NCBI GenBank assembly: GCA_036674765.1 | Contig: JARVKI010000010.1 | Span: 186,001 to 250,000, forward strand | Length of the DNA stretch: 64,000 nt | Origin: Seiridium cupressi | Taxonomy: Eukaryota; Ascomycota; Sordariomycetes; Amphisphaeriales; Sporocadaceae | Direction of reading: 5' to 3' | Part shown: positions 11,277 to 23,011 of the stretch, one piece after another | Numbering within the stretch: the first letter of the stretch is position 1 | How the letters are laid out: every line of letters begins with the position of its first letter | Notes under the pieces: generated by a model | Told to the model about the DNA's origin: nothing | Databases searched by the model: none | Seen by the model: only the letters and a program-made list of their open reading frames with translations | Position numbers and translations under genes: made by a program

Positions 11277-13301
11277 ATGCAAAAAAAGCAGCGCAAAAAG
11301 ACCTTTACGGGGTGTTGGACCTGCAGATCCCGCCGGGTCAAATGCGATGAGCAAATACCTTGCTGCCAGAGGTGCATATCGTTCGGTGTCGAATGCGAAG
11401 GTTATGGCGTCCGGCTGACCTGGGTGACGAATGAAGCCGGTGGACGTTTGCCTGTGGACGTCGACGAAACCGCGAACGATGGCGGAATCTCCAAACCCAG
11501 ACGGAACATGAGAACATTCGAAAAGCCCGAAGCCTGGCTGGCCCCATGCCTGTCCGAAATGGAGCTTGATGCCATGTTGAACAGGATTGATGATTGTCCG
11601 GTGGAGTCATCCAGGACGGAGCGCAAGTCCCTTCCTGAGTCCCTTTTTACGCCTTCTGGCGTTTTACTCGAGCAAACTCAATGTTTTGAGAGTCCAACGC
11701 TGTTGAGGCCTACTCCAGGACTTGCGGGACTTGAATGTCCGAGTGTTCACTGACTTCGATCTAATATAGGTAGGATTTTTTCAGTCTTCCCTGCTCAAAT
11801 AGTGCCTTCGTCGCTCGGTGTGAGCAATACAAGGCGTACCAGCCGGGAGTATGAGGCAGAAACGCCTTCTAGTCAACAGATCCGAGAATCTACCAGCTCC
11901 AGTATCCAACATCGTACCGCACTTCAATCCAACGGTGACGTGTTGAGGGCACCGGCGGCCGCAAGCACTTATTCGCCTGCCCCGATTGACTCCAACTCTA
12001 CAGGACTTGTTGACGACCCTGGCGTAGCCGCCGAGCAATCCTTCCCTGTCGAAACGACCAATGCGCCATTATCTGGGCAATGTAAAGATATGGGCGTGAG
12101 TGTCGAGACTGATGACCTGCCTGTACGCCAATCGACTCGGCCTCTCGACTCACCGCCCTCGATACACTTGGACTTGTTGCGAATGCCAGCATCCGAAAAG
12201 CGTCTGATACATCACTGGGTCATTTTCACCAGCGGCAAGTTGGTCCTTGTCGATGAGCCCCATAACCCGTGTCGCTCGATGATGTTGCCCATGGCACTGA
12301 GGGGCCTGCTGTCGGACTTGACGGAATCTACGGCTGATGTAGCTGTTTTCCATGCAATTTGTGCCTGTGCTGCGTACAATCTCTTTGAGTTGGGTGGGAG
12401 GAGATCCGATCAAGATAGGGCACTTGCCTGGAGGCATGACGAGCAGGCCATCCACCACTTGCGACACAACCTGGCTCAAGCCGATCAACACCGTAACGAA
12501 TCTTTGGCCATGGCCATCATGGCATGTATAACAATTGAGGCTATATCTGGGAACACAGGTAGATGGAGAACCCACCTTGACGGCGGTCTTGCATACCTCG
12601 CCGAGCTACGGAAAACTGTTATAGGCCTAGAAATTTCCCGAGCCTTTCAAGGCCACCTGGTTCCCATGGCCATTTTCTGCGGATACCAAGTACCGACTGA
12701 GCTTAAGTCGTTCCTACAAGATGAGGCGGATCAGCTGGAAATCTCGTTTCCCTATTATGGGATTTCACAGTCATTCCTGCGAAATCTGGACTACATCGAC
12801 ACCATTGCAACATCGAGCACTATACCAAGCCGAGAAGAGCTCGATTCGTTTGAGCTGCAACTCTATCTAGACTTTCCATCTAGTAGCAGCATTATTCAGT
12901 CGAAGACACACGCTACAATCCTGCACTACATGACACAAGCTTTCTACTATGCCCTGCTCGTATACTATCAGCGATTCATACGACGAATAGCCATTGATGA
13001 TGTTCAAGCACTCGTTGAAAAGGGCGTGGCGCAGTTAGAGGCAATTGAGACGGTGACACAAGGGTCAGCGGGCTCGGTCATGATGTGGGCTCCTCTGGTA
13101 CTAGCAGCAGAATGCAGCAACCCAGATTTGCAGCGTCGCATGCGGAGCTGGTTTCAAATGAAACGAAGGCTAGGATTCCGGAACATAATTGTGCTGGACG
13201 ACATGGTTAACAATTTGTGGAACAAGAGGTCATCCGGCGACAAAGAGACTAGCTGGCAGGACTTGATTGTCAAAGACAGTTTTGATGTATTTCGCCTCTA
13301 A
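11277..13301 (+). CDS. Zn2Cys6 transcription factor, Fungal_trans_2 type
   Basis: Nuclear DNA-binding regulator of about 660 residues. The binuclear zinc cluster is at the N terminus: Cys13, Cys16, Cys23, Cys30 (or 29), Cys33 and Cys40 in GCWTCRSRRVKCDEQ and CCQRCISFGVEC. The C-terminal exon carries a Fungal_trans_2-like region, with LIHHWVIFTSGKLV near its start and AVFHAICACAAYNLFEL further on. Exon 1 runs from the ATG at 11277 to about 11742. Exon 2 is 11785-13301, after the TTTTTTCAG acceptor. The donor is uncertain because both GTCCGA at 11737 and GTGTTC at 11743 keep the frame. Targets cannot be inferred. It is divergent from ERG4 but need not control it. Confidence 0.85.
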
Positions 13302-15031
13302 GGTTTCGCTCTAGCGAGTTCATTCGAAAGCTCTCCCCAATCGTGCCAGATTTCCTCACCAGCAGCTCTTTTCATAACCTGCAACTAAATCTTGATTTTA
13401 ATCACAGAGTGTGGCTACTGCTCGTAACATTGTAGGATACATGCGTGAGAGAATGTTGATCATTTAAAAGGCGGTGTTCCTACGGTTTAGGGGCCAGACC
13501 ACAATCAAGTGAGCTGCCCCTAGGTATGGAAAGTCAAAGCGAGCCAATGGAAGCCCCTCGGTCTCCGACATGTGGAGACCGTTTGTGGAGCATCTACATG
13601 TAGTCATCGGGTTGGGAATTAGCATCCTAGGGTTGACTGACTGGGCAGGTCACAACGATCCGAAGACACCGAGCTAATTTGCGTTTTCAAGAAGATCTAG
13701 CAAGAGGATCTGTCCGGTGTGTAAATTCTGATCATACACGAATCGGTGGCACAGCTGTAAACTCGAGATTGTGCCTGCAGTCGGCGACAGCCACGCTTAC
13801 CCAATGAGTAACCAATACATAGTACTAGTGCCATAGACCCAGTAACATTGAGCCTCAGATTGAATGGCAAGTTGCTAGGCGTGGAGGACGGGACTGTCTA
13901 AACCACTACTAGCCTACGTACGACTGTCTTGTGTTAAACCATGCAGTAGTAGTGGGGGCCATATCGCGCTATATGCCGCCTACCTATAGTATCTCGGATG
14001 GTAGTAATTTTCTGGAATTGGGTGGAGTGGATCGTGCTCAGCACGTTAGAGCATGCGGCAAACTGTTCGTTACCCGTGGAACGGCCAGGCAACTAAGTCA
14101 ACCAATGAGTTCGGTCGATGGATCTTAATTTTGAGGCTAGTACCTCGTATGAGGTCTTTCTTGCAAGCTCGACTTGTTGTAAGTACCTCAGTTCACTGGC
14201 CTTGATTATCTCATCTTTATCCCTATATTAATTTCTGGAGCAATTTTGTTCGAAATATATCATGATGAGATATTTCATATACACCGAGGACGTTCTCTGA
14301 CCTCTTGAGCTTGCTCTGCCCATAGCTCCGATGCATTTATTCTTGTGCCATCACGTACAACACCTTCCGTCTCTTTAGTCTGGTTTACTTAAGGTTCTGA
14401 GACAAACCAAGTATGAAAGTCATCGTGATTGAACACTGGATGCTGGGACTATGCCTTGGTCCCTCTTATGAAGCAATCCATGGACAAGTCTTTGGGATCG
14501 ATGGGGCCATCTTGTTCATATAAGCAGTGCACTTGTTGGCTGTCTAATAACACGATGATTTTAATGTTCGCATACATATTCTGGTCTGCATACCCCACTG
14601 ATCATCAACGATTCTCGTCTTTTGGACTCGAGGAGCGCATCACACCCATATCGAGAAGGGTTTGGAACTGCATATGGTTATTGAGCTGATCTTGTAGTTC
14701 AAGTATCAATAATCGATCGTAAGTATACCGAAGCTCCTTGGATGGAGATAACTCTTCCGGGGATCTTGGGTAGTGGCTGGGCTGGTCTACTCTGAAAGCC
14801 CGTAAAGTCAGCAGTTTCCCACATCTTCCTCCCTGTCTCAGCTAGGGGCAAGAAGCATATACCACTGACCGCGTCGTCATGATACCTCAATTCCTAGGCG
14901 CAATGGGGCCGAACTTGGTATCGTCACCTTTGACGCATTTCCTTCAATCATACTGGGGCTCATCTTGGTGGACCGTAAGAAACAAGGATCAGTTTAGCGA
15001 CTTTTGTTCTACTCAACATTCTGTTATTCAG

Positions 15032-15323
15032 AAACCGGCCCAGATCAGGTTGCCAAGTTCCCGGTGGATATGTTCCGGACATTGACAGTCTTAATGAAAC
15101 CGGAATTATTGTCATAAAAGTACCAAATAGTGATGATTACTACACACACCGCGGACACGCCAGCTTTCTCGAGTTCGACCACTACCACACCTCTAAGGGC
15201 ATAGCGAGCTATGTGTACGCTTACTCGTCTACGATAAATAACAATACGCCTTTGGCGAAATACCAACTAACCCCAGTGATACTTAGAGACATGGTAAGAC
15301 GTAACGAGGGAGATAATGCTTGA
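15032..15323 (+). other. possible internal exon, unknown product
   Basis: An open frame with no start codon follows a TTATTCAG acceptor. It reads through GGYVPDIDSLNETGIIVIKV, SDDYYTHRGHASFLEFDHYH and KYQLTPVILRDMVRRNE before TGA at 15321. The Asp/Tyr/His-rich composition is more protein-like than the other frames. A strong GTAAGA donor at 15295 lies near its end. I do not recognise the family and could not find matching flanking exons; a phase-consistent partner at 14880-14990 exists only in another frame. It may be an exon of a relic. Confidence 0.3.
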
Positions 15324-15346
15324 TGGCGAAGGTTTTGAAGGCATCG

Positions 15347-15751
15347 TCACGTGTTGTTCTTGAACATGAAGAGCGTGGTTTCAACCAGGCCCATCGGTCT
15401 TGACTCCATGGCTGGGATAAACTCCAAAATAATCCAGGCGGCAGTGGCAACGTCGAGATCACATGTATAGCTATTGAATAGTATACCAGTGTTCACCTGA
15501 AAGTGTAAATGTTGCATAAGAACCGTGAATAGGCAAGGACAATATGTCATCACCATAAGTACCTCGAATCCTGAGTCGATTACCCTTTCCATTGGGATAT
15601 GCCCCTTTCTTTTACCTAGATCTCTGTAATTCTCAAGTTGCACAAAATGAGCGTCCTCCAGCATTTCTGATGAGGACATGTATTCACGAGATTTTGCGTG
15701 TTCTACGTGTAATCGCGCCATTGTACAGACATATGACATGCGACGAGCCAA
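15347..15751 (-). other. possible two-exon gene fragment, unknown product
   Basis: This open frame holds a potential intron whose length is a multiple of three: a GTACTT donor after VIDSGFE and a TTTCAG acceptor before NTGILFNSYTCDLDVATAAW. With or without splicing the frame stays open and ends FMFKNNT. Upstream it reads SSSEMLEDAHFVQLENYRDL. It looks protein-like and does not overlap a better frame, but no family is recognised and no complete 5' end is evident. Confidence 0.3.
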
Positions 15752-16842
15752 GAATCACTTAAACGGCGTTTCGCCGCTTTCAACTTGCTTAGAAACTGGT
15801 CAAGTACAGAGCGGACTTGGTTTTCTATGCAGGACACGCGTCAAGGTCACAATGAGGCTTGTGGTACCTGCACTGTGACCCAAGTCAATGCAAAGAGAGT
15901 ATGGAATAGTTGGACGCCACTCGGTGGTAACATCGTTTTGAGGGTTCGAGGCGCTGTATATCTAGCCGCCTGACGTAATGGCGGCCGACAGAGTCTCCCC
16001 GTTACCAAAAAGGTCTTTCAGGGTCCTTACGGCTTCTCGGCATCAAAAAAGCCCTCCCACACTCCTTGATTGGTGGATCATATACAGTTGGTAATACGAT
16101 GAAGACATGAAAAGCATCGTCACGTCTTTTTATCCCAACGATAACGTTATCTCCTGCGGACCTATCCGAGGCAGTGAGGCTATGGTGCCTGGTGTCACGC
16201 CCTGTAGCCCGGATGTTGATCGCGTGTCCGAGAACCTACGCAGAAGCAGGGTTAAAAGCTCCTTCATTATCTGGCCAATCACCAGCCGTCCTGCCAGCTT
16301 ACCTTCCTCTTTCGGATAGCTTTCCTCATACGCGCCCACGACTTCGGTCCCATTGCAAAGACATTTCCGCCAAGGACGGGCCATTCAGGCTGCGGTTTCC
16401 CAGTTTAGCCGGGTGCGGGAGTCAAGGGTTGTGACCGCAGCGTAGGATTCTCGCTCGATGGTATCATGGGGCCATTAACAATCGTGATGTGCCTCATTCA
16501 GTAAACAACAATAGGAACCATGGGACTGGCAAGCACAGGGTGGACATTGGAGTCTGCATCGAATCTTTTCCCGGCCCTTGTATAAAGAGACTGAGCCATT
16601 AAATTGTGGCTTGTGATCAAGGCAAAACGAGATATCAACAATGGATGCAAGGAAGTTTACGGCGGGAATGATACCAAGACCTCAGACCGGATAGTACCTT
16701 TGCCGCTGCTGATGCCTCTGCTCTTGGCCATCTGTAGAATGCACTTGAGGAATTCTTGGGAAGCTTATTTCGACCTCGACTAAGGGAAGATGGTCGCGGC
16801 AGATCGCTTCTCGGGTCCTTGGCTAGACTTGGCCATGCCTGT

Positions 16843-17274
16843 TCACTGACACCAGTCCAGGGTCCACAAACGGCATCTAATCCCAGTCGCCTCGCCAAAC
16901 CCCCCACATTGGGCTATAGAGTCCATTGGCTGCAGACATGCCACGGCTGTGGCGTCATTCTCCTCGAGGGCTCTGTTGACTTGCGGCTCGGTTCTAGAAT
17001 GCTTCATGGCACGAACATCATTGCCGAAAACAATATGCGCACATTGCATTAGCTTTATCTCCCGCGTCCCACCGGTGGCCTGGAGATCAACTTCGCATCT
17101 TGTGGTTGGTCGCCAGACTTCAACTTTCGGTGTCGCCTGAACCTCCTTTCTGTTCCCTGGCCAAGGGTCTTATGTTGAACCGGGTGGACTGGAATGAGCG
17201 ACAGCAAACGTTGCAGGGACTTGCCCAACGCCACATACACTGCACCACTCCATCTTGCTCAACACCATGTCCAT
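16843..17274 (-). pseudogene. possible stop-interrupted relic ORF
   Basis: From an ATG at 17274 a single frame of 144 codons is broken only by one TAA at 17170-17172. On both sides it reads as plausible protein: MEWCSVCGVGQVPATFAVAH before the stop, then DPWPGNRKEVQATPKVEVW and NDATAVACLQPMDSIAQCGG after it. A CAA-to-TAA transition would explain the break. I do not recognise the product. An alternative is a chance open frame or a spliced-out stop. Confidence 0.25.
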
Positions 17275-17437
17275 ATCATCCTACATGGGTCCATGATTCG
17301 AGGAATATTCAAGCTTAAATGCGTTGATACGCATGATATCGGGATCGTTGACATCTGGCGCCTGGCCTGCATTGGTCTGGATGGTTCGTCATCTGGAAAA
17401 TCATTTCCACCATCAGAGATATGGGTGCCATCAGAAC

Positions 17438-17443
17438 TATAAA
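17438..17443 (+). promoter_or_regulatory. TATA-like box of the glutamic peptidase gene
   Basis: TATAAA lies about 140 bases before the ATG at 17579, a plausible core-promoter position for a highly expressed secreted enzyme. No transcript start is known. Confidence 0.35.
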
Positions 17444-17578
17444 GCTGCCATGATCGCCGCCACTATTGTATTATCAGAAACTCAATCTGCATCCAGTCTT
17501 AGCTCGAGGCACAGTTAGACAGTCCATTATTGATCAAACACCCTAGAGTCTCCAGATCCCCGAGTTCCCCAAGTCATC

Positions 17579-18564
17579 ATGAAATTCACTTCCGTCATCG
17601 TCGCCCTGGCCTACGCCGAGGCTGCGCTTGGTGCTCGTTTCACTGAAGCCCGCCGCCAACGCCATGCTGAGCGTGCCGCCAAGCGAGATGTTACTCGCAA
17701 CAGCAACCCTCGCTTGCCCGCTGATGACAGCGTCACCGAGGGTCTTGCCTTCGACAACGAGACTCAGGTTTCTTATTCCACCAACTGGGCTGGAGCTGTC
17801 TTGATTGGCTCTGTGAGTTGTCCGCGTAAAAGTTTCACGGAAAAACCGCTAATTGAATAAAGGGCTATAAAGCTGTGACTGGCACCTTCGTGGTTCCTAC
17901 TCCCTCAGTCCCCTCTGGTGGCAGCTCCAGGACTGAATATGTTAGTCATCGTATCCGGGTTGCCTCTATGTTCGAATGTAATATTAACTGCTATAGGCGG
18001 CATCCGCTTGGGTTGGTATTGATGGAGACACTGCCCAGAACTCCATCCTCCAGACCGGCGTTGACTTCTACGTCGAGGGAAGTTCGATTTCCTTCGATGC
18101 TTGGTACGAGTGGTACCCCGACTGTACGTCTTGCAGAGTTTCCGTGTTGTCCCAGAGTGACATAGTTAACACCACACTCAGATGCTTATACCTTCAGCGG
18201 TATCACCATCTCGGCTGGTGACACCATCACCGTGACCGTCACAGCTACCAGCACCACAGCCGGCACGGCCGTGGTCAAGAACGTGTCGACTGGCAAGTCT
18301 GTCACTCACACCTTCAGCGGCTCCAGCCCGGGACTCCAAGAGCTGAACGCTGAGTGGATCGTTGAGGATTTCAGCTCTGGCAGCTCTCTGGTTCCCTTCG
18401 CTGATTTTGGTTCCGTCACGTTCACCGACGCCTACGCTACCACTTCAAGCGGCACGGTCGGTGTCACCGGTGCTGACATTCTCGACATCAAGCAGAGCAA
18501 CAAGGTCTTGACCGATGTCACTATCGACAGCAGCAGCTCGGTCACCATCACCTACACTGGTTAA
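17579..18564 (+). CDS. secreted glutamic peptidase (eqolisin, G1 family)
   Basis: Acid endopeptidase of the scytalidoglutamic peptidase/aspergillopepsin II family, secreted to the medium. Four exons (17579-17812, 17863-17940, 17997-18123, 18182-18564) with matching phases give 273 residues. The first 19 residues form a signal peptide, and a short basic propeptide with Lys36-Arg37 follows. The catalytic pair is Gln123 in SILQTGVDF and Glu204 in NAEWIVEDF. Other family motifs are STNWAGAV, SAWVGIDGDT and WYEWYPDY. The region after the signal peptide contains no cysteine: the position often occupied by Cys after GDT is Ala, so the disulfides of some relatives are absent. Confidence 0.95.
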
Positions 18565-19859
18565 TTGCAACATGACTTATTACTATCACCCCCTCGCTCT
18601 CCCTCTCGCTCTCAGAGCAAGCCGGGGAAGGGGACGCTATTGCAACCTGGGGCGGGACTGTATGACAATTGGAAAGAATGGATCTAACGGTCCACTCCAA
18701 CCTTGGGTAGAGTCGATGGGGACAGTCTCTCGAATTTTCTCTTCATTGAAACTCCGCATTTATCACAGATAGCATTAGCTATAGCACTTTGTCTTGACAC
18801 TCGTAGTGGGTCCTTTGCGGACTCCAGCAATACCAGCTATATAGTACCCACTTGCGCGAATATGGATCATATGCACCGGTGTGCCTTAATTTAGTCGTGT
18901 ATCAGAAAGTTGGTGTACCCCTGGCTTATTCATCGCACTCGGAGTTAGAGCCCGATTTGAACAGCTGCATATGCAAAAGCACTGACCAGAAGACTGGATT
19001 AAGATAGGTAACCATGCCAGCGCTAGGGTCTTTCGTTTGTATAGTCTCCACCGTGCGCGAAGTGACGTGGTATCCGGGGACGCCCTCGACTAGGTTCGCT
19101 CCGCCGTTTTCGCTTCGAACGACTGTGCGCACAAACGCAAATGGAATGCGGGACCTCGATGCGGCTCACACTCCGGCGGCTTACACTCCTTCTTTCTTCT
19201 TGGGGTCAGTGGCGGTACCCGAGCCGAGAAAAAGTACGACTGATGAGCATTTACCGTTATGTGTCCAACTCATGCTTTATCAAAAGTCAGCACTACCACG
19301 CCACTGGGATACGCAGGGCCATTCAAGAGAATTGAGTGCCACTGTATCAGTTTCCTTCACACGTCCTTCTTCTGGCCTCGTGATGTCAAAGTATTGCTTT
19401 CAGGATCTTTCCCAATTCCTCCATGTGCTCCGTCTCAGGTTTTACGTTCCTGCTATGATTAATGTCTAGTAAACATCATTGGGACTTGTGAAGTGGAGAT
19501 TGGTGTCATGATATCTTTGTGAATATATCTCGCCCTCGATGGAACATTTGCCTACAAGGAAATGTAAACTCATATCACAGAGACCTGAGTGTTTTTGGTG
19601 TCCTTGAAGAGGAGGACCACTGAAAACAGGCTGGAGAAGTTATCGGGCAGTGGAGCTACGGTACCCGGTCGAAGGGTGTCTATGCTTGACACAGAAATAG
19701 AATAGATTGAACTGAGATGGTTTCTCATGTAGCGTCTTACTTTGATCGACACGATTTATTTGGTAACTAGATCTCACATTGCTGGTATAGCTATGGAATG
19801 ACACAGAGTACTCTGTAGGCATATGGCAGTGAAACTTGGAATGAGAGTTGAATCTGAAT
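18565..19859. other. intergenic, one possible relic on the minus strand
   Basis: No intact gene. On the minus strand, a frame ending at 18926 and open back to about 19174 reads SRIPFAFVRTVVRSENGGAN and later LVEGVPGYHVTSRTVETIQT, which looks protein-like. Upstream it is closed by two stops. I do not recognise it; it may be a decayed gene. Confidence 0.35.
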
Positions 19860-20525
19860 TCAGATGATTCCTACGCCCAATTCCAGCATCATACCGAGGC
19901 TATCGGCCGTGACATTCCAAGCGTCCAGTTTCAGCTTGACCGAACGTGATTGACCCTGTCTGCAAGCGTCGATGAGGTCGCCGAAACGGTCCAGATCCAT
20001 TCGCGGCATGGCCTTGTAGATTTCGTATTCTGGATCCCACCCTGATTGCGTTCTTGCCTCCCAAAGTGACTTGGGGGAAGGTAGGGGGATATCTCGAAAG
20101 CCTTCGAATGTATTACAAGGTACACCAATCTTGATGTAGAACATCAGAGTAATTAGTACCCATACTATTACCGTTTTATATTGCAAATATTAGTAGAGAC
20201 TAGGGGACGTGGGAAAGGTGTTTGGGATGTTACCTTCTTCTGGATTCTGCAAATAACCAGGCTTCCCAATTGGAGCTCGGGCATAACCTCTCATCCTGAC
20301 AGAATGGCTGGTTACACAGTTCCTTGAAGCTCTCGCAGAGGCCCTGCAACATTTAGACAAATCTATGCGGCGGCAACAAAACTCCATACCTGATAAGTCA
20401 CAAGCAGCTCCAGATTCAAGTTTGGTTCAATGTTCGAGTTGTCGATGGCTCGCATCAAGATATATATAATCTGGGCTTGTACGGCCGCCAGGACCTCATA
20501 CTTTGAGAACTGGCGCTGATGTAAC
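19860..20525 (-). pseudogene. 5'-truncated fungal transcription-factor remnant
   Basis: Only the C-terminal part of what looks like a fungal Zn-cluster/C2H2 regulator is present. Segments, in order on the minus strand, are QRQFSKYEVLAAVQAQIIYI, an intron (GTATGG...TTGCAG), GLCESFKELCNQPFCQDERL with WEAWLFAESRRR, a second intron, and TVIVWVLITLMFYIKIG through FRDIPLPSPKSLWEARTQSG to the stop at 19860. This order (WxxWxxAESRRR, then LPxPxxLWEA) matches the C-terminal middle-homology region of such regulators. The DNA-binding half is missing: directly upstream lies the start of the divergent MFS pseudogene. I could not reconcile the phases at the second intron, consistent with decay. Confidence 0.6.
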
Positions 20526-20620
20526 TATGCAAAACATTAGTTGTGCCATTATTCCCATTAGAAAAAAACCGGATGTGTCCGCGCCAGACTGGGGGCTCTA
20601 CTTTACCGTCGTCCCCTAAC

Positions 20621-22454
20621 ATGTGTTTACAAGATAAAGAAGACGAAGCCTCTGGTCCACGCGCTGTCCACGGCTGGAAATGGGCGGCTGCCGCCGCCTC
20701 TCTTTACACTGGAGCCCTCATCTACGGCCTAGATGGTACCATTGCTGCTAATATTCAATCTCTATCATCGAACAGTTTGACAATGTTGAAAGTCTCACCT
20801 GGATGGGCACCGCCTTCCCTCTCGGCTCTGTGTGTGCCATACTACCTCTGTGAGTTAAGATTCGTATGTCCCTGCTGAAGAAGAGATGAAGCTAATGCAT
20901 CTGTAACAGAGCTGCCTTGTATGACATATTTGACCTCAAAGCTTTGTTCATTACGAGTGTTGTTCTCTTCGAAGCCGCTTCAGCGCTCTGTGGTGCAGCA
21001 CCTACGATTAACGCTCTCATTGTTGGTAGGGCAGTTGCTGGAGTCGGTGGGACTGGCATTTTCCTCGGGTAAGCTCGTTTCTTCGAGTACGGGATGAGCA
21101 TTTTACTGATCCTTTGCCATATAATTCTTAACTATTTTTCTTTCTATACGACTGAACAAGAGCGTGGCTGCTATATCTGAGGCATTGGCGCGGTCTAGGG
21201 AACTGGTACTGTTCTGGGGCCGGTAGTAGGAGGGGCCTTCTCTACGTCTTCTGCGACATGGCGATGGGCCTTTTATATCAATCTGTGAGTTGATTGAAGA
21301 AGAAGATATCGCCGATCCTCCTATTTTTGCTGACCTATTCAGGGTCATTGCAGCCCTTTGTGCACCTGTGTACATATACTATCTTCCACGGGTCAAGCCG
21401 ACCGGCAGCGCCGAAACTCACGCCCTCAAAATACTTAGAGCCCTGGACTGGACTGGTTTTATCAGCAGCACTGGAGCAGTGGTGTCCCTATCCATGGTCT
21501 TGACCTTCGCAGGCTCGACCTGGGGTTGGAGAGATGGTCGCACAATTGCAACATTCGTTGTTTCCAGCGTACTATTCAGCCTAACTTTTCTCCAGCAGTA
21601 CTTTGTGCTATTCACCACTCGTAAGGCGCGTATGTTGCCTCCACATTACATTTTCATGGACAGGACGCAAATCCTTCTGAAGATCAACACTGCCATGGCC
21701 GCCACCAACATCTACGTGCCGGTCTACTACATCCCCATCTATTTCGCTTTTACGCATGGAGACTCAGCAATGATGGCTGCTGTTCGGCTACTCCCCTTTA
21801 TTTGCTTCCTCGCGTCACTGAACATGGCGTAGGGGATTCTCCTTCCGATGATTAACTACTAGTAAGCGCTCCTTCTTTGTGACAGTTTCCTTGTAAGCTA
21901 ACTATCTTAGTTGGGTACTGTACCTCGTGGGTGGGATCCTCATGACAGTTGGCAGTGCAACCATGTACACCGTGAAGCCTAGTACTCCTATGGCGAACGT
22001 TTATGGATACAGTATCATACTTGGCGCTGGGACTGGCTTGGTCTTCAACTTGGGTTTCACAGTCGCAAGTGTCACAGTCATGACGAAAACAGGCTCCAGC
22101 CTAGATATACAGCATGTTCTTTCGATGCAGAATCTTTCCCAGCTTGGGTTTCAGACGATGAGCTTGCTGATAGGGGGGCAGATCTTCCAAAGTCTTTCGA
22201 TGAGAAACCTTACCCAGGTCTTCGATGGCCTGGGATTTTCTCAAGCTGACATTAGGAACGCCATTACGGGCACTCAGAGCACTCTGTTTACCTCCTTGAG
22301 TCCCTCTCTACAGGGACAGGCTATTTCCGCTGTCACAAGTGCTATGAGCCAAGTCTACGTTCTCAGTATCGCAGCAAGTGTAATCACAGTGATTAGTGCG
22401 ATGTTGATGAAAAAGGAGAGGCTTTTCCCGGCGGCAGCAGGCAAGACTATGTGA
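20621..22454 (+). pseudogene. MFS drug-efflux-type transporter pseudogene
   Basis: A relative of 14-helix drug/toxin efflux permeases of the plasma membrane. It begins at ATG 20621 (MCLQDKEDEASGPRAVHG), and the conserved helix-1 motif YGLDGTIAANIQ is intact. Just after it, at about 20757-20762, the frame must shift by one base to continue into SIIEQFDNVESLTWMGTAF. Further on, ALIVGRAVAGVGGTGIFLG is intact. The segment expected to read ERGxYIGGIGAVWGTGTVLG carries TGA at 21178-21180 and TAG at 21196-21198. A third stop, TAG at 21830-21832, interrupts LNMA-GILLPMINYY. The remaining introns (20829-20910, 21283-21342, 21851-21910 approximately) still splice in phase, and the C terminus is open to 22454. 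Loss of function is therefore likely but recent. Confidence 0.8.
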
Positions 22455-23011
22455 CGGGTGGTGTCTGAATTATTCCGAGCTATCAGAGAAGATTCATTGA
22501 TCGATATCGATTAATTGTTTCCTCTGTTTATTTATTCGGGTTACAATTCTCGGAAACATTCATCTCCCCAATGTCGGAGACACTTGTTTTGACATTTCAT
22601 TGTATTGTTTTCAGCCATGTACATATCAAAGCCATATATATACCCACCGGTTTGCTCCAATTGCATCATTTCTTAAGGCTTTTAGAATACATATTCACCT
22701 TCTCTCGAAAAACTTTGTTCGAATCTAAGCTTGACTAGCAAATCCAACAGAAACAACAACCGCCACCACATAGTTGAAGGTTTGACATGCATCACCCAGC
22801 TATCCTCTCTTGGTCTTTCTTACATACTAATATCATTGCCAACCAATGCGACCATATTCAGACAAATAGTTCAACGCGCGAATGCAAAGAGTGGCATTGA
22901 ACTTTAAGAGGCTAATGATGGGGATGGATAGGTCCATCGTCTATAACAAACAACAGTGACACTGTGCGGCAAAAAGTCTATGACATACAATCAGCCAAAA
23001 AGTTATATCGT
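22455..23011. other. intergenic, no gene seen
   Basis: An AT-rich spacer between the MFS pseudogene and the tRNA. No open frame or repeat stands out. Confidence 0.5.

Larger units (their letters stand above)
13302..17578. other. 4.3-kb gene-poor tract with coding-looking fragments
   Basis: No intact gene could be supported between the Zn2Cys6 regulator and the glutamic peptidase. Several segments look protein-like in translation but lack a complete gene structure; the three best are listed separately (15032-15323 plus, 15347-15751 minus, 16843-17274 minus). The tract could be a graveyard of decayed genes or hold multi-exon genes that need transcript data. Confidence 0.5.

Noticed and set aside
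20721..20785. An intron (GTACCA...GAACAG) that would hide the MFS frameshift
   Set aside because: It would remove the conserved helix-1 motif DGTIAANIQ, would be only about 40 bases long, and three later stops remain.
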